45,323 nucleotides of DNA from Halanaerobiales bacterium (GTDB lineage: Bacteria; Bacillota; Halanaerobiia; Halanaerobiales; DTU029): contig JARRCS010000026.1 of NCBI GenBank assembly GCA_029981855.1, forward strand, positions 1-45,323, given 5' to 3'. Both the position numbers and the translations under genes were made by a program. Shown in pieces: positions 25,708 to 33,295 of the stretch (positions are counted from its first letter, which is position 1; each line of letters starts with the position of its first letter). The notes beneath the pieces are model-generated. The model was not told the DNA's origin. It was given only the letters and a program-made list of their open reading frames with translations, and searched no databases.

Positions 25708-26748
25708 TCAAGGATATAGTACTATCTTCCCGCAATCTCCACTTTTCATTAATTCCATCCCCCTGGCAAAATCCTCTAAAGAGAAGTGATGGGTTATTAC
25801 CGGATCAAGATCCAGTCTTTTTTCTTTAATCAAACGCCCTGCAATATACCAGGTTCTAAACATCTCTCTGCCGGTTATGCCGATTAGTTTAATCCCTTTA
25901 AAGATAACATCACCGGTTAAATTCAGAGTAACCTCCTGATCGGGGATCCCGAGTAAAGCCATCCTGCCGCCCGGGGTTAGTAACTTTAATCCCTGTTTTA
26001 AAGCACTCTGGTTGCCCGACATCTCTGCCACAAAATCCACTCCTTTACCTGAAGTTAGATTTTTTACTATATATTCCAGGTCCTCCTTTAATGGGTTAAC
26101 AATCAGATCAGCCCCCATCTCTTTAGCGATCTCCCTCCGATAACCATTGGGTTCACTGACAATGATCTTTGTGGCACCAAAGATTCTGGCTACACCAACC
26201 GCCAGCAAGCCGACAGGGCCTGCTCCGGTAATTAAAATATTCTTACCGGAAACATCTCCGGCCCGGATGGTATCGATAGCATTACCGAGAGGTTCCTGAA
26301 CCGAGGCATAGGCCGGAGGAATCAGGGGGTCATTAGGCCAGACATCAACCTCTTCCAACAGGGCATAATCGGCAAAAACCCCGTCAGTATGAACTCCTAG
26401 AATCTTCATCGACTTACAGATATGCTGATTACCGGTCAGACACTGATAACACATCCCACAGGGAATATGGGTCTCGGAGGAGACATAATCCCCTACTTTA
26501 ACCTTTTTTACCCTCTCACCAACTCTGACAACCTCACCAGCTACTTCATGGCCCATAATCTGTGGCAGATTTATATTTTTCCTCGCCCATTCATTCCAGA
26601 TATATATATGATAATCGGTTCCACAGATAGAAGTACTCTTTACCCTGATTAATACCTGTTCAGGACCAACCTCTGGCACTTCCATCTCCACAAGCTCCGC
26701 ACCGAAAGCAGGATCCTTTTTTACTACCGCTTTCATCTTATCCCCCAT
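25708..26748 (-). CDS. tdh: L-threonine 3-dehydrogenase
   Basis: 346 aa zinc medium-chain dehydrogenase. Catalytic zinc region SICGTDYHIYIWNEWA and GHEVAGEV, structural zinc cysteines in CGMCYQCLTGNQHIC, NAD-binding ITGAGPVGLLAVGVA, and the closing MKSGDCGKIVLYP. The IYIWNEWA stretch is characteristic of threonine dehydrogenase over other alcohol dehydrogenases. It oxidises threonine to 2-amino-3-ketobutyrate with NAD+. ATG start with AGGAGG and 7-nt spacing. It is the first gene of tdh-kbl. Confidence 0.95.
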   Translation of the reverse strand: MGDKMKAVVKKDPAFGAELVEMEVPEVGPEQVLIRVKSTSICGTDYHIYIWNEWARKNINLPQIMGHEVAGEVVRVGERVKKVKVGDYVSSETHIPCGMCYQCLTGNQHICKSMKILGVHTDGVFADYALLEEVDVWPNDPLIPPAYASVQEPLGNAIDTIRAGDVSGKNILITGAGPVGLLAVGVARIFGATKIIVSEPNGYRREIAKEMGADLIVNPLKEDLEYIVKNLTSGKGVDFVAEMSGNQSALKQGLKLLTPGGRMALLGIPDQEVTLNLTGDVIFKGIKLIGITGREMFRTWYIAGRLIKEKRLDLDPVITHHFSLEDFARGMELMKSGDCGKIVLYP

Positions 26749-26932
26749 GAAACTACCTCCTAAATTGTAGTTAATAAATAAACAATATCACCCCCACTTA
26801 TTCTATTCACTACTATTCTAGCTACTCTCAAAGCCAGTCCAAAATTACTTCTATTAATTAATAAATTCATTGTTAAATTTAATATTCCTGCTTAAAAATT
26901 TATGTAATTCAAAATATATTTAGAACTACACA

Positions 26933-26963
26933 AAAAAGGAGAAGGTTAGTTCCTTCCCTCTCC
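26933..26963 (-). terminator. Terminator after SPOCS-LysM gene A
   Basis: GGAGAGGGAAGG pairs with CCTTCTCC (bulged), followed on the minus strand by six T. It lies 16 nt past the stop. Confidence 0.75.
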
Positions 26964-26978
26964 TGTGATAGCCCTTTT

Positions 26979-28490
26979 TTAACCTCTGGGAATTAGTATC
27001 TGCTGACCAACCTGCAGCTGTCTGGGATCAGCAATATTATTAATCTCGATAAGCCTCTCTACTGATACCCCGTACCGCTGAGCTATTAGATAAAGGGTAT
27101 CACCGGGTCTGACAGTATAGGTAAAAAAGCCTTCTTCTTCAACCACTTCAATTGGTCTTTCAGTAACACCTGTGATAATCGGTACTCTGACCACTTCGGT
27201 TACCAGTAAATTCACATCCATGATGGCCCTTACCGAGATTCTCCTTTCATCAATTCTTTCCGCAGTTACCCGGTCAACACTTACATCGGCAATGGCATCC
27301 ATCTCGGCGGTTACTTCGGGGATATCAATAAAACTACTAAAGGTTATACTACCTGAGGTAAAATAAACCGGTTGCTGCGGCAGGTCGGCAACATAAATAA
27401 TGTTAACATCGACGATACCATTGATAATAACACCGCCACTAGTTGTTTCAGCACTAACGCTTCCTCCTCTGACCATGCCAGTCGCCCTAATCACCCGGGA
27501 TATATCAGGATTTTCCTCCGGAATTGTAATCTGATCTCTTTCCAGGATCCTGGTCCTCTTTTCAGCAACTACCCTCTCCACCAGCACCGTTCTCCTAATC
27601 GGGAAGAACCTATCCCTGGTTACAATCTCAATGGGAATCTCTACTACTTCCTCCCTGATTACCAGAATTCTGAAGTTGGCCCCGATGGTTTTACGAACCC
27701 TTCTATTATCTACCCTCTCAGCCTCCTCTTCAGTAATGGTAATATCTACAAAGGGTGACATCTTAGGGGTTACCCCCCTAAAGATAAAGGATTCGGTAAA
27801 GGGGAATTGCAGGTTTACAAATTCTACTGTTCCCTGGGTATTAACATATAAGAGATTATTATTAATTACCCCTCTGACAATTACCCGGTCATAATCGGTA
27901 GTTATATCAACGATCTGAGGACTAGCTTCAAGGCTGATAATCCTTCTGATATCTGGGGCTTCTGTCGGAAGCCTTTCAACATCTCTCAGTTCCCTAGTAA
28001 ACTCTCTTTCCTGTAACTGGTGCCGAATTCTGAAACGCTCCCTTTCTATTTCAATCCCCGGCCGTTCCTCAATAAACTTGACTACCTCGGGGGCGGTAAT
28101 TTCAATATCACTGGTTACAACAAACTCTACCCCGATTAAACGGTCATTAATTAAATAGAAGTTAATATCAGATATACTGGCTACTATATCTGCCTCAAGA
28201 CCCCGTCTTGCCCCTCTAACTGCTACCCGGTCCGTGAAATTAAAGCTTCGCCTGATACTGATAACATTAGAAGGATCTTCAGCCGAAGCATAAAAGATGG
28301 TTGACCTAATTATACCGCTAAAAACAACATAACCTGTTTCCAAATTAACATCAGTAATTTCCACCCGGGCATTAACACTGACAACCCGTTCGGCCGGAGG
28401 TAGTCTAGTGGGGATAGCTACATTTCTGACTACTTTGGTCTCTACCGTTCTCCGGGCAATAACTTCACTGATCTGCAGTTGATCCGGCAT
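26979..28490 (-). CDS. SPOCS (DUF3794) x3 + LysM protein A, SipL-like
   Basis: 503 aa, no signal peptide. About three SPOCS/DUF3794 repeats (residues roughly 15-135, 150-290, 300-440): each has a beta-rich core and a gxi...iYva-type strand (GIIRSTIFYASAED, GVINNNLLYVNTQG, GIVDVNIIYVADLP), then an end strand such as VVFSG or VVRVPI. A LysM closes the protein (YTVRPGDTLYLIAQRYGVSV to LQVGQQILIPRG). SPOCS + LysM is the layout of Clostridioides difficile SipL, which binds SpoIVA during coat assembly in the mother cell. Strong SD AAAGGAGG, 7 nt before ATG. It is the first of four linked paralogs, so it may be a SipL orthologue or a duplicate. Confidence 0.85.
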   Translation of the reverse strand: MPDQLQISEVIARRTVETKVVRNVAIPTRLPPAERVVSVNARVEITDVNLETGYVVFSGIIRSTIFYASAEDPSNVISIRRSFNFTDRVAVRGARRGLEADIVASISDINFYLINDRLIGVEFVVTSDIEITAPEVVKFIEERPGIEIERERFRIRHQLQEREFTRELRDVERLPTEAPDIRRIISLEASPQIVDITTDYDRVIVRGVINNNLLYVNTQGTVEFVNLQFPFTESFIFRGVTPKMSPFVDITITEEEAERVDNRRVRKTIGANFRILVIREEVVEIPIEIVTRDRFFPIRRTVLVERVVAEKRTRILERDQITIPEENPDISRVIRATGMVRGGSVSAETTSGGVIINGIVDVNIIYVADLPQQPVYFTSGSITFSSFIDIPEVTAEMDAIADVSVDRVTAERIDERRISVRAIMDVNLLVTEVVRVPIITGVTERPIEVVEEEGFFTYTVRPGDTLYLIAQRYGVSVERLIEINNIADPRQLQVGQQILIPRG

Positions 28491-28629
28491 CTTAAAACCT
28501 CCTTTCCTTAAACTTAGGCTTTCCTTATTTTAATTATCCTTTTAATCTTCTGTGGATTTAAATTAACCCTTCTCGTCTTTGGTTCCATCTTTTTTCCCCT
28601 TTTATCTGCCAAAATCATCCCCCCCTTTG

Positions 28630-28860
28630 AATTAGGTAACCTAAATTTTTCCCGGAGATGAACCTTAGAGTCATAAAAAATTTCCTGCGACGCACTCGAT
28701 GTGCTAGTGTCTAAACCATCATTGCGTAATTTAAAAGAAGGTTTAGACCGACGCGCTCGATGCGCTAGTGCAGAAACCATCATTGCGAAAGTAAAAAGAA
28801 GGTTTCTGCAATCGGAAACATCTATTTGCAGTTTTCAAAAAACAAACGTATTTAATTAAC
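28630..28860. repeat. Family A repeat, copy 5 (right half, interrupted by family B array)
   Basis: AGGTAACCTAAATTTTT, GAGATGAACCTTAGAGTCAT and AAAAAATTTCC match copy 7 closely. At the point where copy 7 reads ACTGA there are instead 125 bp (28686-28810), after which ATCGGAAACATCTATTTGCAG resumes. The left arm is absent. The 541-bp gap 28491-29031 holds only this, the terminator at 28988-29025, and AT-rich sequence; an open frame across it (28514-28783, minus) has no SD and no family features. Confidence 0.78.
28688..28810. repeat. Family B: tandem pair of about 61-bp hairpin units
   Basis: Unit 1 (28688-28748) and unit 2 (28749-28810) share the frame CGACG-stem-TCGAT-stem-TAGTG, then CATCATTGCG. 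Each folds into two hairpins. Stem 1 is GCAC/GTGC in unit 1 but GCGC/GCGC in unit 2; stem 2 is GTCTAAACC/GGTTTAGAC in unit 1 but TGCAGAAACC/GGTTTCTGCA in unit 2. The differences between units are compensatory in both stems. Confidence 0.85.
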
Positions 28861-28987
28861 TACTTATAGATAGTCAATATAGTATATGCGGCCAAAGGGT
28901 AAACTGATAAAAAATTGGCTTCACTATAATATTTATTAATGTAAATTATTTGATATCCCGGGCAAGGAAATATACTGTGTGGATATT

Positions 28988-29025
28988 AAAAAAAAGAACT
29001 GCAGGCTTTTTATCCTACAGTTCTT
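28988..29025 (-). terminator. Terminator after SPOCS-LysM gene B
   Basis: AAGAACTGTAGG/CCTGCAGTTCTT stem around ATAAAAAG, followed on the minus strand by a run of T. It starts 7 nt past the stop. Confidence 0.88.
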
Positions 29026-29031
29026 AATTCC

Positions 29032-30672
29032 TTATCCTTTCGCATCGATTATCCTACGTGGTACACAGATCTTCTGACCGATCTGTAAGTTGTTAGGATC
29101 GATATTGGGATTGGCTCTTAAGAGAGCATCAATGGTGGTACAGTACCTCCTGGCTATCTTCCAGAGTGTATCTCCCGGCTGTATTACATAAACTATATAG
29201 GAAGGAGGACACTCATCTTCAACGACGGGTGAAATAATAACAATATCGATCACAATCTCCATCTGCCTGAACTCGGTTACCTTGGCAAACTTACGTAAGA
29301 CTGCCGTAACTTCTAGAGTTCTTTCATTGATTATCTCAGCAGAAGCCCTGGTTACCGTAACTTCGGTATGGACATTCATGCCGGGCTCGGTTCCCGCAAT
29401 ATCAATGAAATTCTCGAAACCGAAAAATCCTTCTACAAAATGAACCGGCTGCAGGAGATAGGGTTCTTCAACATCAGCCACATACAAAACACTGGCTGCA
29501 ATTCCTTCTTCTGGAACTTCGCCTTCAGCTAATTCTGCTAATCTGGGGTCTGCCGTAATCAATACCCCACCTTCTTCAGTTGTTGCAGTATATCCAATCA
29601 CACGGGCATTGGCCTCAATAATCCTTTCGACATCAGGTTTTCCTGGTGGAATATTGATTCTTCCGCTTACAGTCTCATGAACCGTAGCCTCGCCAACGAC
29701 ATCCTCAACCCTGAGCAACTCTCTTTCAACTTCAACCAGATCACTAATAACATCGACGACGACCGTTACCTGTTTGGGTTCGGTAACCTTGACAAAGAAC
29801 TGGACTACTACATTTACCTCAACAGTATCCTCATCAATAAACTCAAAAGAAACCCTTTTAATGGTTAGATTGACATGAACCGTCATACCGGGTTCTGCAC
29901 CGGGAACATCGATAGCCTCACTGAAGGGGAAAGACCCCTCCATAAAGTGAACCGGCTGCTGAAATTCCTCCGGGGGGACATCGGCCACATACATTACACC
30001 GACAAAGATTTGACCATCTACTATAACTACTCCCTCTTCAGAAATTTCGGTTGTGACATTCATAATCTCTGGTGTTACACTTAAAATCCGTTCAATCGGG
30101 GGTTTTTCTTTAGGTCGTGTCACCCGGCCTTCAATGACAGTGGTTACAGTGTTTTCACCAATTACATCCTCAATCCTCAACAACTCCTCAGTGATATTCT
30201 CCTCGGGGATGCCGGTGATATCCGTAATAACGGTAATCTGTCTATATTCGGTAACCTTAACAAATTTGGTCAGTACAACGGTAATCTCAATTGTCCTGGG
30301 ATCAATCCGCTGGAAGGAAACCCTTCTTATATTTATATCTGTAAAGACGTTCATGCCGGGTTCAGCTTCCGGGATATCAACAGAATTGACTAAAGGAATC
30401 TGCCCCTCTGTAAAATGAACCGGCTGCCGAAAATAGGGTTCTTCAACATCTGCTACATAGATTACACCTACATCAATTTTTCCGGTGATGTTGACAACAC
30501 CGTCTTCAATATTAGCCACGATATCTGTCAGGTTTGCTCTAACATCGATTACTCTCTCAACATCCGGTTTGGTGGCCGGAACAGTAATCTGCCCTGTTAC
30601 GGTCTCTGAAACGGTATCTTCCCCAATTACGAACTCTACTCTTATTAGTTCTTCCTCAAAGGTAATAGCCAA
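29032..30672 (-). CDS. SPOCS (DUF3794) x3 + LysM protein B
   Basis: 546 aa, no signal peptide. Three very similar SPOCS repeats (about 5-150, 155-305, 315-480): each starts with a 'VIGEDTV / VIGENTV / VVGEATV' strand, then KPDVERVIDV-like, a GVxYVADVxExxQPVHF segment, an IDIAGTEPGMN- or DVPGAEPGMT-type loop, and a final FVKVTE strand. A LysM follows (YVIQPGDTLWKIARRYCTTI to LQIGQKICVPRR). Start choice: TTG at 30672, with AAAGGAGG 7 nt upstream; the apparent TTG six codons earlier overlaps that SD. The role is inferred as spore coat morphogenesis by analogy with SipL. It has its own terminator, so it is probably monocistronic. Confidence 0.85.
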   Translation of the reverse strand: MAITFEEELIRVEFVIGEDTVSETVTGQITVPATKPDVERVIDVRANLTDIVANIEDGVVNITGKIDVGVIYVADVEEPYFRQPVHFTEGQIPLVNSVDIPEAEPGMNVFTDINIRRVSFQRIDPRTIEITVVLTKFVKVTEYRQITVITDITGIPEENITEELLRIEDVIGENTVTTVIEGRVTRPKEKPPIERILSVTPEIMNVTTEISEEGVVIVDGQIFVGVMYVADVPPEEFQQPVHFMEGSFPFSEAIDVPGAEPGMTVHVNLTIKRVSFEFIDEDTVEVNVVVQFFVKVTEPKQVTVVVDVISDLVEVERELLRVEDVVGEATVHETVSGRINIPPGKPDVERIIEANARVIGYTATTEEGGVLITADPRLAELAEGEVPEEGIAASVLYVADVEEPYLLQPVHFVEGFFGFENFIDIAGTEPGMNVHTEVTVTRASAEIINERTLEVTAVLRKFAKVTEFRQMEIVIDIVIISPVVEDECPPSYIVYVIQPGDTLWKIARRYCTTIDALLRANPNIDPNNLQIGQKICVPRRIIDAKG

Positions 30673-30710
30673 TCTTTTTCCTCCTTTCAATTTAAATAAT
30701 TTATCAATTA

Positions 30711-30737
30711 TAATATATGCATCAATTATTAAAATGT
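30711..30737 (-). promoter_or_regulatory. Candidate sporulation (sigma-K/E-like) or sigma-A promoter for gene B
   Basis: Minus strand AC (30736-30737), 16 nt, CATATATTA (30711-30719) fits the mother-cell sigma-K pattern AC-N16/17-CATAnnnTA. The same DNA also reads TTCACA-N17-TATATT for sigma-A. Either would start about 32 nt before the gene. The two readings cannot be separated here. Confidence 0.4.
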
Positions 30738-30851
30738 GAATCTTATAATTGCCTTATTTAATATATATAGACTTTACTACTTAATTATGACTAAAAGATT
30801 TCTGCACACCCTTCAATTTCCCATCATAAAATATCTCAGGAGGTGGGAAAG

Positions 30852-31271
30852 ATGCCCTTTGGATATTCAAAAGATATTTTTAAGTATCCACCCGTTCAAT
30901 ATATACCCCTTGATCCTTTTAATGATATAAGAGGTAAATACCCCGGACAACTCGAAAATACCCGTATTTTTGTTTTTGATCACCTGGAGGAAGAGTCCTT
31001 ACATAGTAAATTAAGGGCTTTACAGATTAATATAAATTATAATATTATGGAGGGAGAGCTGGTTCTTTTGGTCCTAAATGGTAAGGTAAACCTGATTCAG
31101 TACAGGGGTTATGAAGTAATTATGGTGGGAAAAAGAAAACCGGGGTTTTACCAGATCTTTAAAATTACCGATCAGTATTTCTACAAAGACAGGTTGATAT
31201 TTATTCTTTATAATGGAGAAGATAGTCAGAAACTGGACTGGGTAAGGTATGATAAGCTAAAGAAAATATAG
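30852..31271 (+). CDS. Uncharacterised small protein between SPOCS genes
   Basis: 139 aa. No signal peptide or membrane segment, and I recognise no family. It is rich in aromatic residues and predicted beta strands (YIPLDPFNDIRGKYPGQL, IFVFDHLEEESLHSKLRALQ, ELVLLVLNGKVNLIQYRGYE, RLIFILYNGED). The start at 30852 is chosen because AGGAGG lies 8 nt upstream; an earlier GTG overlaps that SD. It is a plus-strand gene set between two minus-strand SPOCS genes, with a terminator just after it. Any coat or sporulation role is guessed from location only. Confidence 0.65.
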   Translation: MPFGYSKDIFKYPPVQYIPLDPFNDIRGKYPGQLENTRIFVFDHLEEESLHSKLRALQININYNIMEGELVLLVLNGKVNLIQYRGYEVIMVGKRKPGFYQIFKITDQYFYKDRLIFILYNGEDSQKLDWVRYDKLKKI

Positions 31272-31284
31272 AGAAACAGAAAGT

Positions 31285-31310
31285 CTGCCTTATTTACAGG
31301 CTTTTTTTTT
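31285..31310 (+). terminator. Terminator after the small unknown gene
   Basis: A short stem GCCT/AGGC around TATTTAC is followed by eight T. The stem is weak; the T-run is strong. Confidence 0.5.
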
Positions 31311-31340
31311 GGCAATTACATGACATTCTGAGAAGAAGGA

Positions 31341-31370
31341 ATAAAAAAACGGCCCACTTTTAAGTGGGCC
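31341..31370 (-). terminator. Terminator after SPOCS gene C
   Basis: Perfect GGCCCACTT/AAGTGGGCC stem, followed on the minus strand by GTTTTTTTATTCC. Confidence 0.92.
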
Positions 31371-31402
31371 ATAGTCCTTGGCATAACAAGCTCTAATCCT
31401 TC

Positions 31403-33187
31403 TTATACTCCATAAGGTCCGACTTCATTGACGTTAAACTGGATGTTCTCGGTAACTTTAACAAATATATCTCCAATTACCTTCTGAGTTAGGACATCTC
31501 CGGCAGGACTTAAGATCGGTTTGATAAAGGATATTTCCGGAATTACATCTACATTCATACCTGGCCTTGCTCCGGTTATCTCGACAAAGGTACTGAAGGG
31601 AACATTCTCTTCCTGGTGAAGTTCAACATTATCTTCACTGATAAAGAAGATCTGTTTACGGATTATCCCCTGTACAATAACCTTATCACTGATTACTACC
31701 GTATTGAGATTCTCAAAGACGGCATCAATTTCCTTAATCTTGATTGCCGGCTGATCTAAGGTAACAGTAGTTTCACTTAAAATCTGTTTGGTATTTTCAC
31801 CGATTACCTCTGGTAACATAACCAGCGAATCATCACCTGTTGCAACATTTATCTGAACCGTCTCAGTTACTTTAACAAATAATTCCAGAACTATCTCCTG
31901 GCTAACAGTAGTTCCATCCGGACTTAATTCCTGTTTGATGTGCTCAACATTCGGGTGTACCTGAACATTCATCCCAGGTTCTGCCCCCGGTATTTCAACA
32001 AACTCACTGAAGGGGATATCTTCTGCCTGGTGATGCTCAACATCATCTGTTCCAATATAGAATAACTGTTTGTGGATTACACCCTGGATAATAACCTTAT
32101 CTTCGATCACATCAGCTACCAGATCAATAACCTCTGCCGTTACATCAACAATTTTTACCGCTGGAACAGCCAGAGTTACTTCATTATTAATCATTGTCTG
32201 AACAGAATTCTCACCGATTACCCTCTCTACCTTAACCAGAGGCCCTGTTCCTGTTTCCACAATTAGTTGCTGCACAGATAAAACCTTTACAAAGAACTGT
32301 AAGACTACCTTCTGATGCAAGACATTACCATCCAGAATTAAATCGGAGACAATGTGTTCTATAGTTGGTTCAACGAGAACATCCATCCCCGGTTCAGCCC
32401 CTGGAACATCAACGAAAGTACTGAACTCAACATCTTCAGCCTGATGGTGGATAACATTGTCTGTACCTACGAAAAAGATCTGTTTATGTATGATACCCTG
32501 TATGATAACTTTATCTGTTATTACATCTGTTATCAGCTCTGTGATCGTTGCATTGATGTCCCTGACCTTGATAGCTGTCATCACTAGAGGAAGATCACTT
32601 ACCTCCATCGTCTGCACTACGTTTTCACCGATAACAACCGGGGTTTTAATCAACTCTAAACCTCCTACTTGTTGTAATTCAGGCATATGCAAACCTCCTT
32701 TACTATTTTCTTGGATTTGCTGTACTGACAGCTCCTCCTCTTCATCCTGAACTTCTGATTCAGAAATATCTTGGATTTCAATAACCTCTTGCTCTTCCTC
32801 AACCCCTTCTTCATTAATTTCTGGTTTATCAAAATCATTATCTAATTCCTCTGTATTTAATTCTTCTTCAATTAATTCCTCCTTTCCATGGTCATCACTA
32901 AGGCATCCTTCATTATCTTCGGGGGTAAAAATGTGATGAAAGGCATAGATCTCATGAACCTTTCGTGGTTTTAAATCATTTTCCTCAGATTCTCGAAAAT
33001 CAGTATTTTTCTGATAAGCTAGTTCATAGGCCTTTCTATTTAATTTTGGTACTGGTTTCGGTCGGCTAAGAACCCCTTCTTCCAAAATGTCATTTATTTT
33101 ATTAAAATTAGTCCAATAGTGGTATAAATAATAAGTACCTATCATAAAACCGGCAATTATTCCCAGTAAGATAAACCAGCCTAACAA
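31403..33187 (-). CDS. SPOCS (DUF3794) x3 protein C with N-terminal membrane segment
   Basis: 594 aa. One N-terminal hydrophobic helix (FILLGIIAGFMIGTYYLYHY, residues about 5-24), then roughly 140 residues of acidic, Glu/Asp-rich sequence, then three SPOCS repeats from residue 168 on. Each repeat has VIGENxxQ, AxKIxxI, a DKVIIQGIIHKQ-FF strand pair, HQxExxPFS, EIPGAEPGM and a closing FVKVTE. No LysM. Start: TTG with G-rich SD GGGGGTGG. Within the frame a perfect SD (AAGGAGG, 32694-32700) and ATG (32686) with 7-nt spacing would produce a 427-aa soluble form that begins like its paralogs (MPELQQ). Either the gene makes two isoforms or a separate upstream ORF was fused to it. Confidence 0.78.
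   Translation of the reverse strand: MLGWFILLGIIAGFMIGTYYLYHYWTNFNKINDILEEGVLSRPKPVPKLNRKAYELAYQKNTDFRESEENDLKPRKVHEIYAFHHIFTPEDNEGCLSDDHGKEELIEEELNTEELDNDFDKPEINEEGVEEEQEVIEIQDISESEVQDEEEELSVQQIQENSKGGLHMPELQQVGGLELIKTPVVIGENVVQTMEVSDLPLVMTAIKVRDINATITELITDVITDKVIIQGIIHKQIFFVGTDNVIHHQAEDVEFSTFVDVPGAEPGMDVLVEPTIEHIVSDLILDGNVLHQKVVLQFFVKVLSVQQLIVETGTGPLVKVERVIGENSVQTMINNEVTLAVPAVKIVDVTAEVIDLVADVIEDKVIIQGVIHKQLFYIGTDDVEHHQAEDIPFSEFVEIPGAEPGMNVQVHPNVEHIKQELSPDGTTVSQEIVLELFVKVTETVQINVATGDDSLVMLPEVIGENTKQILSETTVTLDQPAIKIKEIDAVFENLNTVVISDKVIVQGIIRKQIFFISEDNVELHQEENVPFSTFVEITGARPGMNVDVIPEISFIKPILSPAGDVLTQKVIGDIFVKVTENIQFNVNEVGPYGV
32684..32700 (-). promoter_or_regulatory. Internal ribosome-binding site and start codon in SPOCS gene C
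   Basis: AAGGAGG (32694-32700), 7-nt spacer TTTGCAT, ATG (32684-32686), in frame with the longer gene. This SD is better than the one at the outer TTG start. It encodes GGLHMPEL when read through. Confidence 0.7.
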
Positions 33188-33244
33188 TTAACCACCCCCT
33201 TTTCTTGATATATAATATGGTCCTTCCCTTAAAAGTGTGCAAAG

Positions 33245-33281
33245 CAAAAAAAAATAGTAGCAGGTTTTTTCTCCTGCTACT
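33245..33281 (-). terminator. Terminator after SPOCS gene D
   Basis: AGTAGCAGG/CCTGCTACT perfect stem with A-rich loop, followed on the minus strand by nine T. Confidence 0.93.
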
Positions 33282-33295
33282 CCAAGAAATCTATC

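Noticed and set aside
27372-27758. 128-aa plus-strand frame within SPOCS gene A
   Set aside because: Shadow frame of a repetitive gene, without start signal or family match.
28514-28783. 89-aa open frame on the minus strand across the family A/B repeats
   Set aside because: No SD, basic low-complexity sequence, and it runs through repeats whose changes preserve pairing rather than codons.
30808-30833. sigma-K-like AC-N17-CATAAAATA upstream of the small unknown gene
   Set aside because: The transcript would start at or inside the ribosome-binding site (30838-30843), leaving no usable leader.
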